From Larkinella rosea (GTDB taxonomy: Bacteria > Bacteroidota > Bacteroidia > Cytophagales > Spirosomataceae): 64,000 nucleotides of DNA. The notes below the pieces were generated by a model that had not been told where the DNA came from, did no database searches, and was given only the letters and a program-made list of their open reading frames with translations. The translations under genes were made by a program, and so were the position numbers. The stretch covers positions 992,001 through 1,056,000 of the forward strand of contig NZ_RQJO01000008.1 of assembly GCF_003858635.1 (NCBI RefSeq), read 5' to 3'. Shown here in pieces: positions 6,157 to 15,336 of this stretch (the first letter of the stretch is position 1; each line of letters begins with the position of its first letter).

Positions 6157-9015
6157 TTAGTTTTGGGAAGTGAATTGATAAATTCCGGAACCCATTTCGA
6201 CGTGTAAATAACCGTCTTTGTATTCCTTGACACGAATGGCCGGATTCGTTTTTAATGCTTTTGCCGATTCCAAAACCGTCGCCGGATTCGTTGTCGGAAT
6301 AAAGACCGTTGCGGTGGTATTGACCGGGATAGTGGTTTTTAACGAAATCGTTGCACCTTCTTTTTTCCAGGCGGTTTCAATCAGCCCGTTGATCGAATGG
6401 TACGTCGCTTTCACGGAACCAATTCCTTCAGTGGCAATTTCGGGCCGGATTGTAAACGTTTTATACCCTGCTTCACCCACTCTTAAACCGGCTGCATTAC
6501 CAAATAACCATTCGTTTACTGAGCCAAAGGCGTAGTGGTTAAAGGAATTCATACCCGAATTATTTTCGAATCCTTTGCCTTTAATGTAACTGTTCCAGCG
6601 TTCCCAGATCGTATTCGCGCCGTTGATAACTTCAAATCCCCAGGACGGATATTCCGTGCTTAGCAGCAACCGGTAGGCTTCTTTTGCATGACCGGTTGCT
6701 GAAAGGGCGGGCAATAAAGCCTTGAGTCCTAAAAAACCGGTGGCGAGTTTATTATCATTTTCTCTGATCAAATCGACCAGCCAGTTTCCGGCTTTCTGAC
6801 GGTGTTCCGGCGTCAGCATATGCATGTAAATGGCGTTGGCATAAGCGGTTTGCGTGTGGCCATCAAACCCCGACTTCCCTTCGATGACATACCCTTCGCC
6901 ATCTCCATAGGCGGCATTATCGGTTTTAAACTGGCCGGTTTTATCCGTGTAATGATTCAAAAAAGCCTGTTTGATTTTGTTAAAAATAGCTTCGTAATAA
7001 ACCGATTCTTCGGATTTACCAATCGCTTTGGCCATTTCGGACATCAACGAAGCGCAGTAGCCATAATACAGCGTAGCGAGCAGGTCTGGCGGTGTTTTTT
7101 TGCCCACTGAAAGCCAGTCGCCGTAGCCGCCTTTGGGCGAAATATCTTCGAAACTGCGCTCTTTATACACGTACTCGCCTTTGCTTTTATCCTCCATAAA
7201 TTTCAAATATGCCACCATATTCGGCCAGAATTGCCGAATTACCCGCGTGTCGCCGTAGGTTTTGTAAATCGTATACGGACAGACAATGCCCGATTCCGAC
7301 CAGCCCGGCGAATAGGTATCGGTTTTCCGGACATTGGGCGCGGGCGCGTACAAGGGATACGCATGATTAGCCCGTTGCGCGTCGTTTAAATCCACCAGCC
7401 ATTTGGTGAAAAACGGCGCAATATCGTTGTTAAATGTAGCTGATTTGATATAGGCCTGCGCGTCACCCGTCCACGCCAGTCGCTCATCGCGTTGCGGACA
7501 ATCCGTCGGAATATCGAAATAATTCGACCGTTGTGTCCAGACAATATTCTGGTATAACTTGTTGATCATCGGGTTATCAGTTTCCAGCGAACCGGCCTGG
7601 GGTGTGGCTGACGTCAGCACAATTCCAGTGATCGCATCCGGCCCCGGTGCGGTTTTAAAACCGCTGGCTTCGACGTATTGAAAACCGTGGTACGTGAATT
7701 TAGGTGTCCACGTTTCTCCTTCTTTATTCCCTTTCAGAATATAGGTATCAATGGCCCGTGCTTTCCGTAAATTTTCGGTCATAATAGCTCCATTCGGGAA
7801 TAACATTTCGCCAAACCGTAACCGAATTGTGTCGCCTTTATTGCCTTTAACGTGCAGCCGAACAACACCCGCGAAGTTTTGTCCCAGATCAAACAGGTAT
7901 TTACCATCCGCTTTGGGTGTGACGGTTTTTGCTTTTAATTCCTGAAAAACCTGAATCTGATTGCCCGGATACACCTCGATTTTCCGTTCCGCTTTATCGG
8001 GATAAACGGTGCTGTTTTTCCAGTTAACATCGGCAAAACCGGGTTTACTCCAGTCTCCAAATTCCAGATTGGCGTTATAGGTTTCGCCATTTAAAATATC
8101 CGCTTCCAGAACCGGTCCGTGGCTGGTTTTCCAGCTCTGATCTGTCGCAATCGTTTCTTTTTCGCCGTTTACATAGTCGATTTCGAGCTGGGCTTTCAGC
8201 AGCGGAACATCGCCGTAAAAATTCTTCACCACGGGATTGCCAATCAGCAAGGCATAACCCAGATAACCGGCATACCAGCCTTCCGAAACGATGGCGCCCA
8301 ACGCATTTTTACCGGTTTTTACATCGGCGGTAACGTCGTAGGTCTGGTAATAAACCCGCTTGTTGTAATCCGTCCAGCCGGGTGTAAAATGATCCTTGCC
8401 AACGCGTTTTCCGTTGATTTGAAATTCGTACAAACCCAGTGAGGTGACGTACAGGCGAGCTCGTTTAATGGCGGTTTTCAACTGTGTTTCTTTCCGAAAG
8501 AAAGGCGCTGGCGGCAAATGATACACGTTTCCTTTTCCCAAAGCCGTGAGGTCATTGCCGATCCAGTCCGCTTTCCAGTCGGCTTTGTTCAGCAAACCCA
8601 TTTCCCACGTTGCGGTCGAACTCCACGGCCCGGGCTGACCGGTTTTATCCCAACTGCGAACCTGCCAGAAGCATACGGTTCGGGAAGTCATCGGTTTACC
8701 GGCGTATTCGATCTGGTTCGTAACGCTGCCACTGGTTTTGGCCGAATTCCAGAGATCGGCTTTGTCGGCAGCCAACAACTCCGGCGACGACGCCACCCGG
8801 ATCTGGTAGGCGGTTTGCAGTTGTCCCCGAACCGCCGACGTCAATTCCCAGCTTAAGCGGGGTTTGGCCGCATCCACCACCGGATTGGGTTTGTATTCCG
8901 TCCGCAGGTTGACGGGTTTTAAATCGGCTGTAACCGCCAATGACGGGTGATAAAAGAAGGTAACAAAAAGCGTAATGACGATTAAATAAGGGGTTGTGGG
9001 TTGAACAAATTTCAT
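6157..9015 (-). CDS. Alpha-L-rhamnosidase, GH78
   Basis: A 952-residue exported enzyme (signal peptide about residues 1-28) with the full bacterial GH78 architecture. It has an N-terminal fibronectin-like domain with LSWEL, a beta-sandwich carrying FTPGWTDYNKRVYYQTYDVT near residue 210, and a concanavalin-like region with FDLGQNFAGVV near 370. The (alpha/alpha)6 barrel has the signature DCPQRDERLAWTGDAQ near residues 504-519, which includes the catalytic acidic residues. The C-terminal beta domain ends SGIYQFTSQN. It would release terminal L-rhamnose from plant or microbial polysaccharides or glycosides. It is divergent from the ArsC-like gene and co-oriented with the downstream hydrolase. 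Confidence 0.95.
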   Translation of the reverse strand: MKFVQPTTPYLIVITLFVTFFYHPSLAVTADLKPVNLRTEYKPNPVVDAAKPRLSWELTSAVRGQLQTAYQIRVASSPELLAADKADLWNSAKTSGSVTNQIEYAGKPMTSRTVCFWQVRSWDKTGQPGPWSSTATWEMGLLNKADWKADWIGNDLTALGKGNVYHLPPAPFFRKETQLKTAIKRARLYVTSLGLYEFQINGKRVGKDHFTPGWTDYNKRVYYQTYDVTADVKTGKNALGAIVSEGWYAGYLGYALLIGNPVVKNFYGDVPLLKAQLEIDYVNGEKETIATDQSWKTSHGPVLEADILNGETYNANLEFGDWSKPGFADVNWKNSTVYPDKAERKIEVYPGNQIQVFQELKAKTVTPKADGKYLFDLGQNFAGVVRLHVKGNKGDTIRLRFGEMLFPNGAIMTENLRKARAIDTYILKGNKEGETWTPKFTYHGFQYVEASGFKTAPGPDAITGIVLTSATPQAGSLETDNPMINKLYQNIVWTQRSNYFDIPTDCPQRDERLAWTGDAQAYIKSATFNNDIAPFFTKWLVDLNDAQRANHAYPLYAPAPNVRKTDTYSPGWSESGIVCPYTIYKTYGDTRVIRQFWPNMVAYLKFMEDKSKGEYVYKERSFEDISPKGGYGDWLSVGKKTPPDLLATLYYGYCASLMSEMAKAIGKSEESVYYEAIFNKIKQAFLNHYTDKTGQFKTDNAAYGDGEGYVIEGKSGFDGHTQTAYANAIYMHMLTPEHRQKAGNWLVDLIRENDNKLATGFLGLKALLPALSATGHAKEAYRLLLSTEYPSWGFEVINGANTIWERWNSYIKGKGFENNSGMNSFNHYAFGSVNEWLFGNAAGLRVGEAGYKTFTIRPEIATEGIGSVKATYHSINGLIETAWKKEGATISLKTTIPVNTTATVFIPTTNPATVLESAKALKTNPAIRVKEYKDGYLHVEMGSGIYQFTSQN

Positions 9016-9199
9016 GATGTAACGAGCGGTTTTTTCCCGTAAAAAGTCTGTAAGGATAAGTCAGCGGGCTTGTTCTGAAAGGGATGCCAATTGATAAAAC
9101 TACTGCAAAAGAACCGACTAATCCGCTGGAAACGCCGGAAGAACCATATATCGCCGTTTCCATTCAAATTCGCTACTTTCGCATCTCAGTAAACGTTAC

Positions 9200-9550
9200 T
9201 TGATGTATACCCTTTACGCCATTCCGAATTGCGATACCGTGAAAAAAGCCCGCGTCTGGCTGGCCGAACACGGCGTCGACTACCAGTTTCACGATTACAA
9301 AAAACAGGGAATCGACCGGAAAACGATTGAAAACTGGCTGACCCAAAAACCGTGGGAAGAGCTGGTGAACCGCGCCGGAACCACCTGGCGGCAATTGCCC
9401 GAAGCCGAAAAACCGACCCAGGCCGAAACCGCCATTGCGTTGATGATCGCCAAACCGTCGGTGATTCGTCGCCCGCTGATCGAAGCCGGAAACCGGATTA
9501 TTGCGCTCGGTTTTAAACCGGAAGCCTACGAAAATGTGTTCTCCCGTTGA
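9200..9550 (+). CDS. ArsC/Spx/YffB-family protein
   Basis: A 116-residue thioredoxin-fold protein of the ArsC-related family. The single N-terminal cysteine is in IPNCDTVKKA (C11), the typical YffB/Spx-like form without a second Cys in the loop. HDYKKQGID near 31 and a PSVIRRPLIE segment near 89 are family hallmarks. YffB-type proteins are thought to be glutathione- or thiol-linked reductases; true arsenate reduction is unproven. It starts a short plus-strand run with the truncated haemoglobin six bases downstream. Confidence 0.85.
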   Translation: MMYTLYAIPNCDTVKKARVWLAEHGVDYQFHDYKKQGIDRKTIENWLTQKPWEELVNRAGTTWRQLPEAEKPTQAETAIALMIAKPSVIRRPLIEAGNRIIALGFKPEAYENVFSR

Positions 9551-9556
9551 AAGACC

Positions 9557-9976
9557 ATGGAGCTGCAAGCTGGTATGAGCAAACGAACGCTGGATTCGCC
9601 GGAAGCCATTCGGTTTTTGGTGGATTCCTTTTACGAAAAAGTACAGGTCGATGACTTCATCGGACCGATTTTTACCGATGTCGCCCAGGTTGACTGGGCG
9701 AAGCATTTGCCCAAGATGTACGCGTTTTGGGAGAACATTATTCTGGGCAACAACGCGTATCGCGGGCATCCGTTCCAGCCGCACTTGCTTGTCAACCAGA
9801 AGCATACGCTGACCATCGACCATTTTGAGCGGTGGCTGAAGCTGTTTTCGGAAACGCTCACGGAGCATTTCGAGGGAACCAACGCCGAGCAGGTTCGCCA
9901 GCGGGCGACGCAGATTGCCCTCGTCTGGAACAACAAGTTCGAGTACATCAACAACGACTCGTACATGGGCGGTTGA
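9557..9976 (+). CDS. Group III truncated haemoglobin
   Basis: A 139-residue cytoplasmic haem protein. The group III pattern is clear: FVDSFYEKVQ-like helix A/B (here FLVDSFYEKV), PIFTDV, WAKHLPKMYAFWENIILG, YRGHPFQPH, and the proximal histidine in HTLTIDHFERWLKLF. Group III globins bind O2 or NO, and their physiological role is poorly known. The start at 9557 gives a short extra N-terminus before the conserved part; M7 (9575) is an alternative. It follows the ArsC-like gene by 6 bp, so they are probably co-transcribed. Confidence 0.9.
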   Translation: MELQAGMSKRTLDSPEAIRFLVDSFYEKVQVDDFIGPIFTDVAQVDWAKHLPKMYAFWENIILGNNAYRGHPFQPHLLVNQKHTLTIDHFERWLKLFSETLTEHFEGTNAEQVRQRATQIALVWNNKFEYINNDSYMGG

Positions 9977-10014
9977 GTTACTTGGTGACCGCTCGTTTAC
10001 AAAGTGAAAAGACG

Positions 10015-10650
10015 ATGCCCATGAACCTATTTCTCCGCAAAATCGGCACCGGTTTTGGGTATTTCCTCATTTTCGGCGTATCGCTCTACGCCCTGACGTA
10101 TTTTCTGCCGGGTATTCCGTCCGGTTTTCTTTCGTCCAAACCAGTCGACAACGTTTTCTGGCGGGCGGTTTTCTTCACGCACGTTGGGTTGGGCGCCATT
10201 GCCCTGAGTCTCGGACCGTTTCAGTTTTCCACGAAACTCCGCCGGCGCCGGGTTAAGTTGCACCGGTTTTTAGGCAAGATTTACGTATTCAGCATTCTGG
10301 TCGGAAGCGTGGGGGCTTTCGGCTCGGCCTGGTTTGCCAGCACGGGCTGGGTCGCGGCTCTGGGTTTTGGTTGTCTGGCCGTTACGTGGTTTTACACGAC
10401 GTTCCGGGCCTATCGCGCCATTCGGCGGGGGCAAACTCGCAGTCATCAGCAGTGGATGTTCCGGAGTTACGCAACGACGCTGGCGGCCGTCACGCTCCGC
10501 CTTATTCTCCCGCTCGAACTGGCGGTTTTTCAACTGCCGTTTGCGATGGCGTACCCGATTGTTGCGTGGCTCTGCTGGGTTCCGAATTTACTTTTTGTGG
10601 AGTGGTGGATCGCGAAGAGGAAGCCAACGCCCGTTTTTTCAGACAACTAA
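10015..10650 (+). CDS. DUF2306 membrane protein
   Basis: A 211-residue protein with about five to six membrane spans. It resembles the DUF2306 family (predicted membrane proteins of unknown function). Family features visible are VFFTHVGLGAIALSLGPFQF, RVKLHRFLGKIYVF, GQTRSHQQWMFRSYATTLAAVTLR and the final WVPNLLFVEWW. The histidines in HRFLG and SHQQW are conserved and might bind a metal or haem. I chose ATG 10015 (or 10021), because the longer upstream frame overlaps the globin gene. Its stop overlaps the convergent flavin reductase gene stop. Confidence 0.8.
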   Translation: MPMNLFLRKIGTGFGYFLIFGVSLYALTYFLPGIPSGFLSSKPVDNVFWRAVFFTHVGLGAIALSLGPFQFSTKLRRRRVKLHRFLGKIYVFSILVGSVGAFGSAWFASTGWVAALGFGCLAVTWFYTTFRAYRAIRRGQTRSHQQWMFRSYATTLAAVTLRLILPLELAVFQLPFAMAYPIVAWLCWVPNLLFVEWWIAKRKPTPVFSDN

Positions 10651-11291
10651 ACCGTTTTTCCGCCAAAATCAGGCAGCGATTGCGGGCGCGCATACGGAAA
10701 TTGAGCTATTTTTTCCAGTTTATAATAACTGTTCAAGCCCGAAATGCCGACGTCCTTCACCCGGCTTAGGTCGATGTGGCCTTCGTTGTCAACGGCTTCG
10801 TCCGGTACGATCAATTGCTCAATTTCGCCGATGACCAATACCGTCTTGTTCAGTTCAATCGGAATAATCTGCCGGAATTTCATCCCCAGTTTCAGCGTAC
10901 TTTCTTTGACAAAAGGTGCCATAAAGTCCGGAAGGTATTCTTCGGTAAAGTGGCATTTGTCAAACTCCGACTCGTCTCTTTTGAATTTTGCGGATGTATA
11001 ATGCGCCGGTTCGATGAACGATTCCTGAACGTGATTGATGGTATAAAAACCGGTTTTGAGGATATTGTCGTACGTATGCTGGCCCGCTTCCCGGTCGGGT
11101 CGCACGATCAGCCCGAGCAAAGCTGGATTACTTCCCAGATGAATCACCGAACTGAATATAGCCAGATTCGATTCGCCATCCTCCGAAATGGACCCAATCA
11201 GATTCGCCGGTTTGATGCCGGTAACGGAATTAATGATGTTCAGACGTCTGATTCGTTCGGTATTTTCAATGTCTTCTTTTGTCAGGTGCAT
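10647..11291 (-). CDS. Flavin reductase-like FMN-binding protein (flavoredoxin family)
   Basis: A 214-residue protein of the flavin reductase-like/flavoredoxin family, which bind FMN in a split-barrel fold. Recognisable stretches are SVTGIKPANLIGSIS near residue 22, NLAIFSSVIHLGSNPALLGLIVRP near the FMN-binding strand, and TYDNILKTGFYTIN. The central HYTSAKFKRDESEFD region matches members that act with oxygenases or as electron carriers. It has no signal peptide. The partner enzyme is not evident nearby. The last codon overlaps the stop of the DUF2306 gene on the other strand. Confidence 0.85.
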   Translation of the reverse strand: MHLTKEDIENTERIRRLNIINSVTGIKPANLIGSISEDGESNLAIFSSVIHLGSNPALLGLIVRPDREAGQHTYDNILKTGFYTINHVQESFIEPAHYTSAKFKRDESEFDKCHFTEEYLPDFMAPFVKESTLKLGMKFRQIIPIELNKTVLVIGEIEQLIVPDEAVDNEGHIDLSRVKDVGISGLNSYYKLEKIAQFPYARPQSLPDFGGKTV

Positions 11292-11320
11292 GACCGGTTT
11301 CGTTTTTTAAAATTTGTTTT

Positions 11321-12493
11321 TTACTCCAATACACCCGCATTGGCTAATTCGACCCACACGGATTGAATACTACAGACTTTTACATCTTTTCGCAACCAAT
11401 AACCCTCGGCTTCAGGCGTAACCACTAGATTGAACGGAGTTTGCAAATCGGAAATAGCTTCCGTATTGCCCCGTTTCAGGGATGGATCGTTGGAATACCG
11501 GATTTCAACCGACACCATCGGTTTACCCGCTTTCACCAAAACCAAATCCAGTTCCGCACCGTTTTGAGTCCGGTAATAATACGGTGTTACGTTCATCGGT
11601 AGCCTCGATATAATCTGCTGAATCACATAACCCTCCCACGAAGCACCTAAAAGAATGCTACCTGTTAACGAATTATAATCACTAATGTCGGCTAACGCGT
11701 GCACCAAACCGCTGTCCCGAATAAAGATTTTGGGAGCTTTCACCAATCTTTTTCCAATATTGACAAAATAAGGTGCCAGACGTCGAATCAGATAGGCGTT
11801 TTCCAGAAAACCGATGTACTGTTGAATGGTAGTTACCGTTAAATCCAGCGAGCGGGACAGATCGCTGTAATTCAGTTGCCCACTGTGTATACTGACCAGC
11901 ATCGTCAGTAGTTGACGGATCACCGCAGGTTGCGCGGATAATCCTAATTGGGGCAAATCGCGCTGGACATAGGTCTGAATAAAACTCTCCATCCAAAAAC
12001 GCCATGCCGTTGGGTCGGGCGCTTGCAAGGCATCCGGAAATCCGCCTTTGAGCCAGTGTTCCCGGTAGGTATACTGCGGACTGACTTCTCCTAAAGTAAG
12101 GGGTGAAAGTTCCAGGTAAATGACGCGCCCGGCCAATGTCTCTGACGAATTTTTCAGCAAATCCGGCGATGCAGAACCCAACAGGATAAACCGCCCCGGT
12201 ATTCGGTGTTGATCAATCATGGAGCGCAACAAAGGGAATAATTCGGGCATTCGCTGAATCTCATCCAATACCACCAGTTTATCCTGATTCGCCTGAAAAA
12301 ACAGGTCGGGTTGTTGCAAACGACGTTGATCGGCAAAGTATTCCAGATCCAGATAAAGCACTTCTTTTGAATAATTGCTCAACAGGGTTTTGACCAGCGT
12401 TGTTTTGCCAACCTGTCGGGGGCCTAAAACCGCGACGGCAGGAAAGATAGAAAGGCACGATCGAATGGTCGAAGAAAGCTCCCGGGTGAACAT
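11321..12493 (-). CDS. AAA_14 / DUF4143 ATP-binding protein
   Basis: A 390-residue protein with an N-terminal AAA_14 ATPase domain. The Walker A is LGPRQVGKTTLVKTLL (about residues 23-38), Walker B is KLVVLDEIQRMP (about 72-83), and sensor-like FILLGSASPDLL follows. The C-terminal DUF4143 domain includes GASWEGYVIQQII and the nuclease-like YYYRTQNGAELDLVLVKAGK. The family is widespread and often horizontally mobile; proposed roles in toxin-antitoxin or DNA processes are unproven. A 17-bp perfect inverted repeat sits exactly at and upstream of the start codon, suggesting tight self-control of expression. Confidence 0.9.
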   Translation of the reverse strand: MFTRELSSTIRSCLSIFPAVAVLGPRQVGKTTLVKTLLSNYSKEVLYLDLEYFADQRRLQQPDLFFQANQDKLVVLDEIQRMPELFPLLRSMIDQHRIPGRFILLGSASPDLLKNSSETLAGRVIYLELSPLTLGEVSPQYTYREHWLKGGFPDALQAPDPTAWRFWMESFIQTYVQRDLPQLGLSAQPAVIRQLLTMLVSIHSGQLNYSDLSRSLDLTVTTIQQYIGFLENAYLIRRLAPYFVNIGKRLVKAPKIFIRDSGLVHALADISDYNSLTGSILLGASWEGYVIQQIISRLPMNVTPYYYRTQNGAELDLVLVKAGKPMVSVEIRYSNDPSLKRGNTEAISDLQTPFNLVVTPEAEGYWLRKDVKVCSIQSVWVELANAGVLE

Positions 12494-12538
12494 TAATCAA
12501 GTAAATTTATAGTCAAACTTAAAATTTACTTGATTAAT
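12492..12538. promoter_or_regulatory. 17-bp perfect inverted repeat at start of the DUF4143 gene
   Basis: The arms at 12492-12508 and 12522-12538 are perfectly complementary, separated by 13 bp, and AT-rich. The left arm overlaps the ATG (12491-12493) of the minus-strand ATPase gene, so the dyad covers the leader and start site. It could be an operator or an mRNA hairpin that hides the start codon. Confidence 0.6.
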
Positions 12539-12661
12539 TAACAAATAGGATTTTTATTTATTTCTATTCCTGTCGCCTTCTGCCCCTTTTCTCGCACCTT
12601 CGGACATCTTTGGTGGATGCGGTTTCAACGACCTTTATGGTCTGATAACCAACTCCATACC

Positions 12662-13246
12662 ATGAAACGTAGCTTTTATGTCATCTCCGGATTACTGGCG
12701 CTGGCGGTTTTGCTCATTCTGCCTGCGCCGGAAGCCACTGCCCAGCAGTTGCGGGTGGCTTATTTCGGCGAAACCGTCACGCATTATGGCCTGAAAGTCG
12801 CCTACGAACACCCGCTGATTTCCCGCACGATAACCCGCAATTCGGCCCGGAAAGAATTCCTGTTTACGCCCGGACTGGCGGTTTACAACCATCCCGACAA
12901 CCACGTCGGTGTCATCGTTTCGCCCGAACTGGCCTACCAGCGCAGCGGTCGACGGGGTGGCGTATTTGAAGTCAGTCTTTCCAATTCGTATTTCCGGTAT
13001 TTTCTGGCGGGACAAACGTTCGAAGTCGACGAAACGGGCGGCTTTCGACGCGTCAGAATGGCCGGACGCGGGGCATATCTGCCAACGGTTTCGGTCGGTT
13101 TTGGGCAGGATTTATCCATCCGGAAAAACCGCTCACTCGCCTGGTACGCCCGGCTGAACCTCATGCAGCAGCGGCCTTACAATGCCTCGACCCTGATGCG
13201 CTTCGGAATCGAATGCGGTATTCGTAAACCTTTGAAAAACAAATGA
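12662..13246 (+). CDS. Exported protein of unknown function (possible outer-membrane barrel)
   Basis: I do not recognise this 194-residue protein. A signal peptide is clear (LLALAVLLILPAPEATAQ, about residues 11-28). The mature part alternates polar and hydrophobic residues in strand-like segments (YGLKVAYEHPL, NHVGVIVSPELAYQR, FEVSLSNSYFRYF, YLPTVSVGFGQDL, YARLNLMQQ), as in small outer-membrane beta-barrels. The start at 12662 is preferred over 12617 because the signal peptide begins there with MKRS. Its stop codon overlaps the next gene's start by 4 bp (ATGA), so the two are translationally coupled. Confidence 0.65.
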   Translation: MKRSFYVISGLLALAVLLILPAPEATAQQLRVAYFGETVTHYGLKVAYEHPLISRTITRNSARKEFLFTPGLAVYNHPDNHVGVIVSPELAYQRSGRRGGVFEVSLSNSYFRYFLAGQTFEVDETGGFRRVRMAGRGAYLPTVSVGFGQDLSIRKNRSLAWYARLNLMQQRPYNASTLMRFGIECGIRKPLKNK

Positions 13247-14238
13247 AAACGCTTTACCCTTACCTGTTATTTTTAGTTGCGGTTTCGCTTTTTTCCTGCG
13301 AAAAAGACGACGCGACCACCACCGACCGAACGCTTTACCTGCGTCACAAAGGCGCGGATATGCCCATCTGGGTGCGCGGCAATCGGACGGCGAACAAGCT
13401 GGTTCTGTTTCTGCACGGCGGCCCCGGCGACTGCGCGATGTGTTACCGGCATTACCTGAAAGGACTGGAAAACGACATTGCGGTCGCGTATTGGGACCAG
13501 CGGATTGCCGGTTCGTCGTCCGGGAAAGTGGATGTGAAAACGCTGACCTACGAGCAATTTGGCGAGGATGCGTATTACGTCGTCAAGTTGCTGAAAGAGC
13601 AATATCCGAACACCCGGATTTACCTCGTAGCGCATAGTTTTGGCGTGGAACTGGCCTGGCAATTCCTGACGACGAACGACAACCAGAAGCTCGTCAGCGG
13701 GTTAATTGCGGTCAACGGCACGTTTTCGACCTATCGCTGGCTGGTTCAGATGCGGGAGTGGGTGTTGCGGGAAGCGCGTCAGCAGAAAAATACGGAGATC
13801 GAGAAATACGTCGAAGCCCATCCGATCACCGCCGAAAATCTGGGCACCTACGAATGGCCCGAACTGTACAAACGAATGCTCGATCTGAATGGCAACCCGG
13901 TTTCGATTTACGACGATAAGAAGTTCGTCCTCAACTATTTGTTCGCGTCCCCGAATACCGCCCTGGCGCAGTTTTCGCACCCAAAAGCGTATACGGAATA
14001 CGGTGAAACCACCATCCGGGGCTACGACCGGAGCGCGTTCCTGAAGAACATCCAGATTCCGGTAGCCTTATTCTGGGGTAAAAAAGACGGGGTGGTTCCC
14101 ATCGAAATCGGTCAGGAAACCCGCGATTTGCTGACGAAAACCGCCCCGTCTTTTGTTACGTTCGAGCAGTCCTACCACGAACCGTTTATGACGGAAACCG
14201 ACCGGTTTGTGTCCGAGGTGCTGAAATTTGTCCGGTAA
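13243..14238 (+). CDS. Alpha/beta hydrolase lipoprotein (proline iminopeptidase-like)
   Basis: A 331-residue lipoprotein with lipobox LFSC near residue 19. The alpha/beta hydrolase core is of the proline iminopeptidase/S33 type: LFLHGGPGDCAM near residue 53, WDQRIAGSS near 85, nucleophile elbow AHSFG with Ser132, an FWGKKDGVVP strand carrying the acid, and the catalytic His in SYHEPF near 309. It probably cleaves a peptide or ester at the cell surface or in the periplasm; the substrate is unknown. It is coupled to the upstream exported protein by a 4-bp overlap. Confidence 0.8.
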   Translation: MKTLYPYLLFLVAVSLFSCEKDDATTTDRTLYLRHKGADMPIWVRGNRTANKLVLFLHGGPGDCAMCYRHYLKGLENDIAVAYWDQRIAGSSSGKVDVKTLTYEQFGEDAYYVVKLLKEQYPNTRIYLVAHSFGVELAWQFLTTNDNQKLVSGLIAVNGTFSTYRWLVQMREWVLREARQQKNTEIEKYVEAHPITAENLGTYEWPELYKRMLDLNGNPVSIYDDKKFVLNYLFASPNTALAQFSHPKAYTEYGETTIRGYDRSAFLKNIQIPVALFWGKKDGVVPIEIGQETRDLLTKTAPSFVTFEQSYHEPFMTETDRFVSEVLKFVR

Positions 14239-14268
14239 GAAGGCAACCTTTTGCTCCAAAACCGCCTG

Positions 14269-14958
14269 TCAATCCATTTTGTAATGGATAACGGAAATAT
14301 AGCGGACCTTGCCGTCCTGGAAATGCACCTGAACTTCGTCCATCAGGCCCGAATTGGGTGTGTATGTAAAATACCATTGTGGCGATTGGCGCATGGCCGG
14401 ATCATAGGCCGCAGCGAGATTTTTGGTCATCAGGAAGATGCGCTCAAATTTATTGGCATAGGCACCCACCGCTCTGATGTTGACAAACTTCGCATACAGC
14501 GAGCCAGCAGCGTCGCCAAGGCGGATGGACGACTCGGCTTTTAAGTTCGTGGGCCACTGCGAAAGTTGCTTGCCGCTGTTCAGGTAAATACTTTTAACCT
14601 GATCGAATTCGAGGGTAATCTGAACCCCGGAATCGGTTCCCTGGTTCTGATCCAGCAGAATGTACTGGTACAGGGGAAGACGTTCGCGCAACTGCGTCAG
14701 GTCGGATGTAACATTGCTGACAACGTTTAAAAAGGTAACACCTTTCGTTTGCCGGAGGGCTTGAAGTCCGGCATACACGTTTTCAGCCTCCTCATTGATT
14801 GTCAGGCCAAGGTAACTCCCGGTCGCGATGCTATCACGGCTAAGGACGACGGCCGGTGGTGGGCAAACCGTGACTGGATCAGGCGCAATTGAAGGGTTCA
14901 TCTGACAACCCGACATGAGCGTTAAAAAGAACAAGGTTCCGGACAGGATTTTTTTCAT
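14269..14958 (-). CDS. Lipoprotein of unknown function
   Basis: A 229-residue protein with a lipoprotein signal (MKKILSGTLFFLTLMSGC, Cys at residue 18). A longer open frame exists upstream, but this Met gives a proper signal peptide. I do not recognise a domain. The middle contains LRERLPLYQYILLDQNQG and VQITLEFDQVKSIYLNSG, and the end IYVHFQDGKV-like strands (here EVQVHFQDGKVRYISVIHYK), consistent with a beta-rich periplasmic protein. It is convergent with the hydrolase and divergent from the cysteine synthase-like gene. Confidence 0.6.
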   Translation of the reverse strand: MKKILSGTLFFLTLMSGCQMNPSIAPDPVTVCPPPAVVLSRDSIATGSYLGLTINEEAENVYAGLQALRQTKGVTFLNVVSNVTSDLTQLRERLPLYQYILLDQNQGTDSGVQITLEFDQVKSIYLNSGKQLSQWPTNLKAESSIRLGDAAGSLYAKFVNIRAVGAYANKFERIFLMTKNLAAAYDPAMRQSPQWYFTYTPNSGLMDEVQVHFQDGKVRYISVIHYKMD

Positions 14959-15336
14959 GCGGTAAGCGAAGTTTAACGTACTACTGACATGGACTCCCGG
15001 ATTTGATTTTTGGTTGGAAGGCTCCTGAAGTAAGTTTTGCCGGAACTGCAAACCGCGCAGTCTTTTTCATCCGTTTACGTTTCACTGTAAGTTACCGCCC
15101 GCAGATTTTTTTAGGCGGTTTTTGTCGCTTTCGCAGCGCATTTGGAACGTGCGTTATGGTATTTGGAACAGGCGTTATCGACCGTCTGTCATTCTTCCTG
15201 TAGGTTTGTAACCACCGGTTTATTCTACATTCTGAATACCTGTCCGTTATTTTTTCCTGGGATTTCAGCTAATCCGCGTGTTCCCGTTGACCAATCCGAT
15301 TTTACTTCATTCCGTCCTTACTAACTCTCAACCGCA
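14959..15336. other. 378-bp intergenic region between divergent genes
   Basis: No coding gene is evident. It holds a two-unit tandem repeat with a 21-bp period (15140-15181) and, at 15201-15208, TAGGTTTG, which fits the Bacteroidota -7 box TAnnTTTG and faces the cysteine synthase-like gene. No well-spaced -33 box was seen. Confidence 0.4.
15140..15181 (+). repeat. Two-copy 21-bp tandem repeat
   Basis: The two adjacent 21-bp units share ATTTGGAAC and GCGTTAT, with 17 of 21 positions equal by hand count. It lies about 155-195 bp upstream of the cysteine synthase-like start, so direct-repeat regulator sites are possible. Confidence 0.5.
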
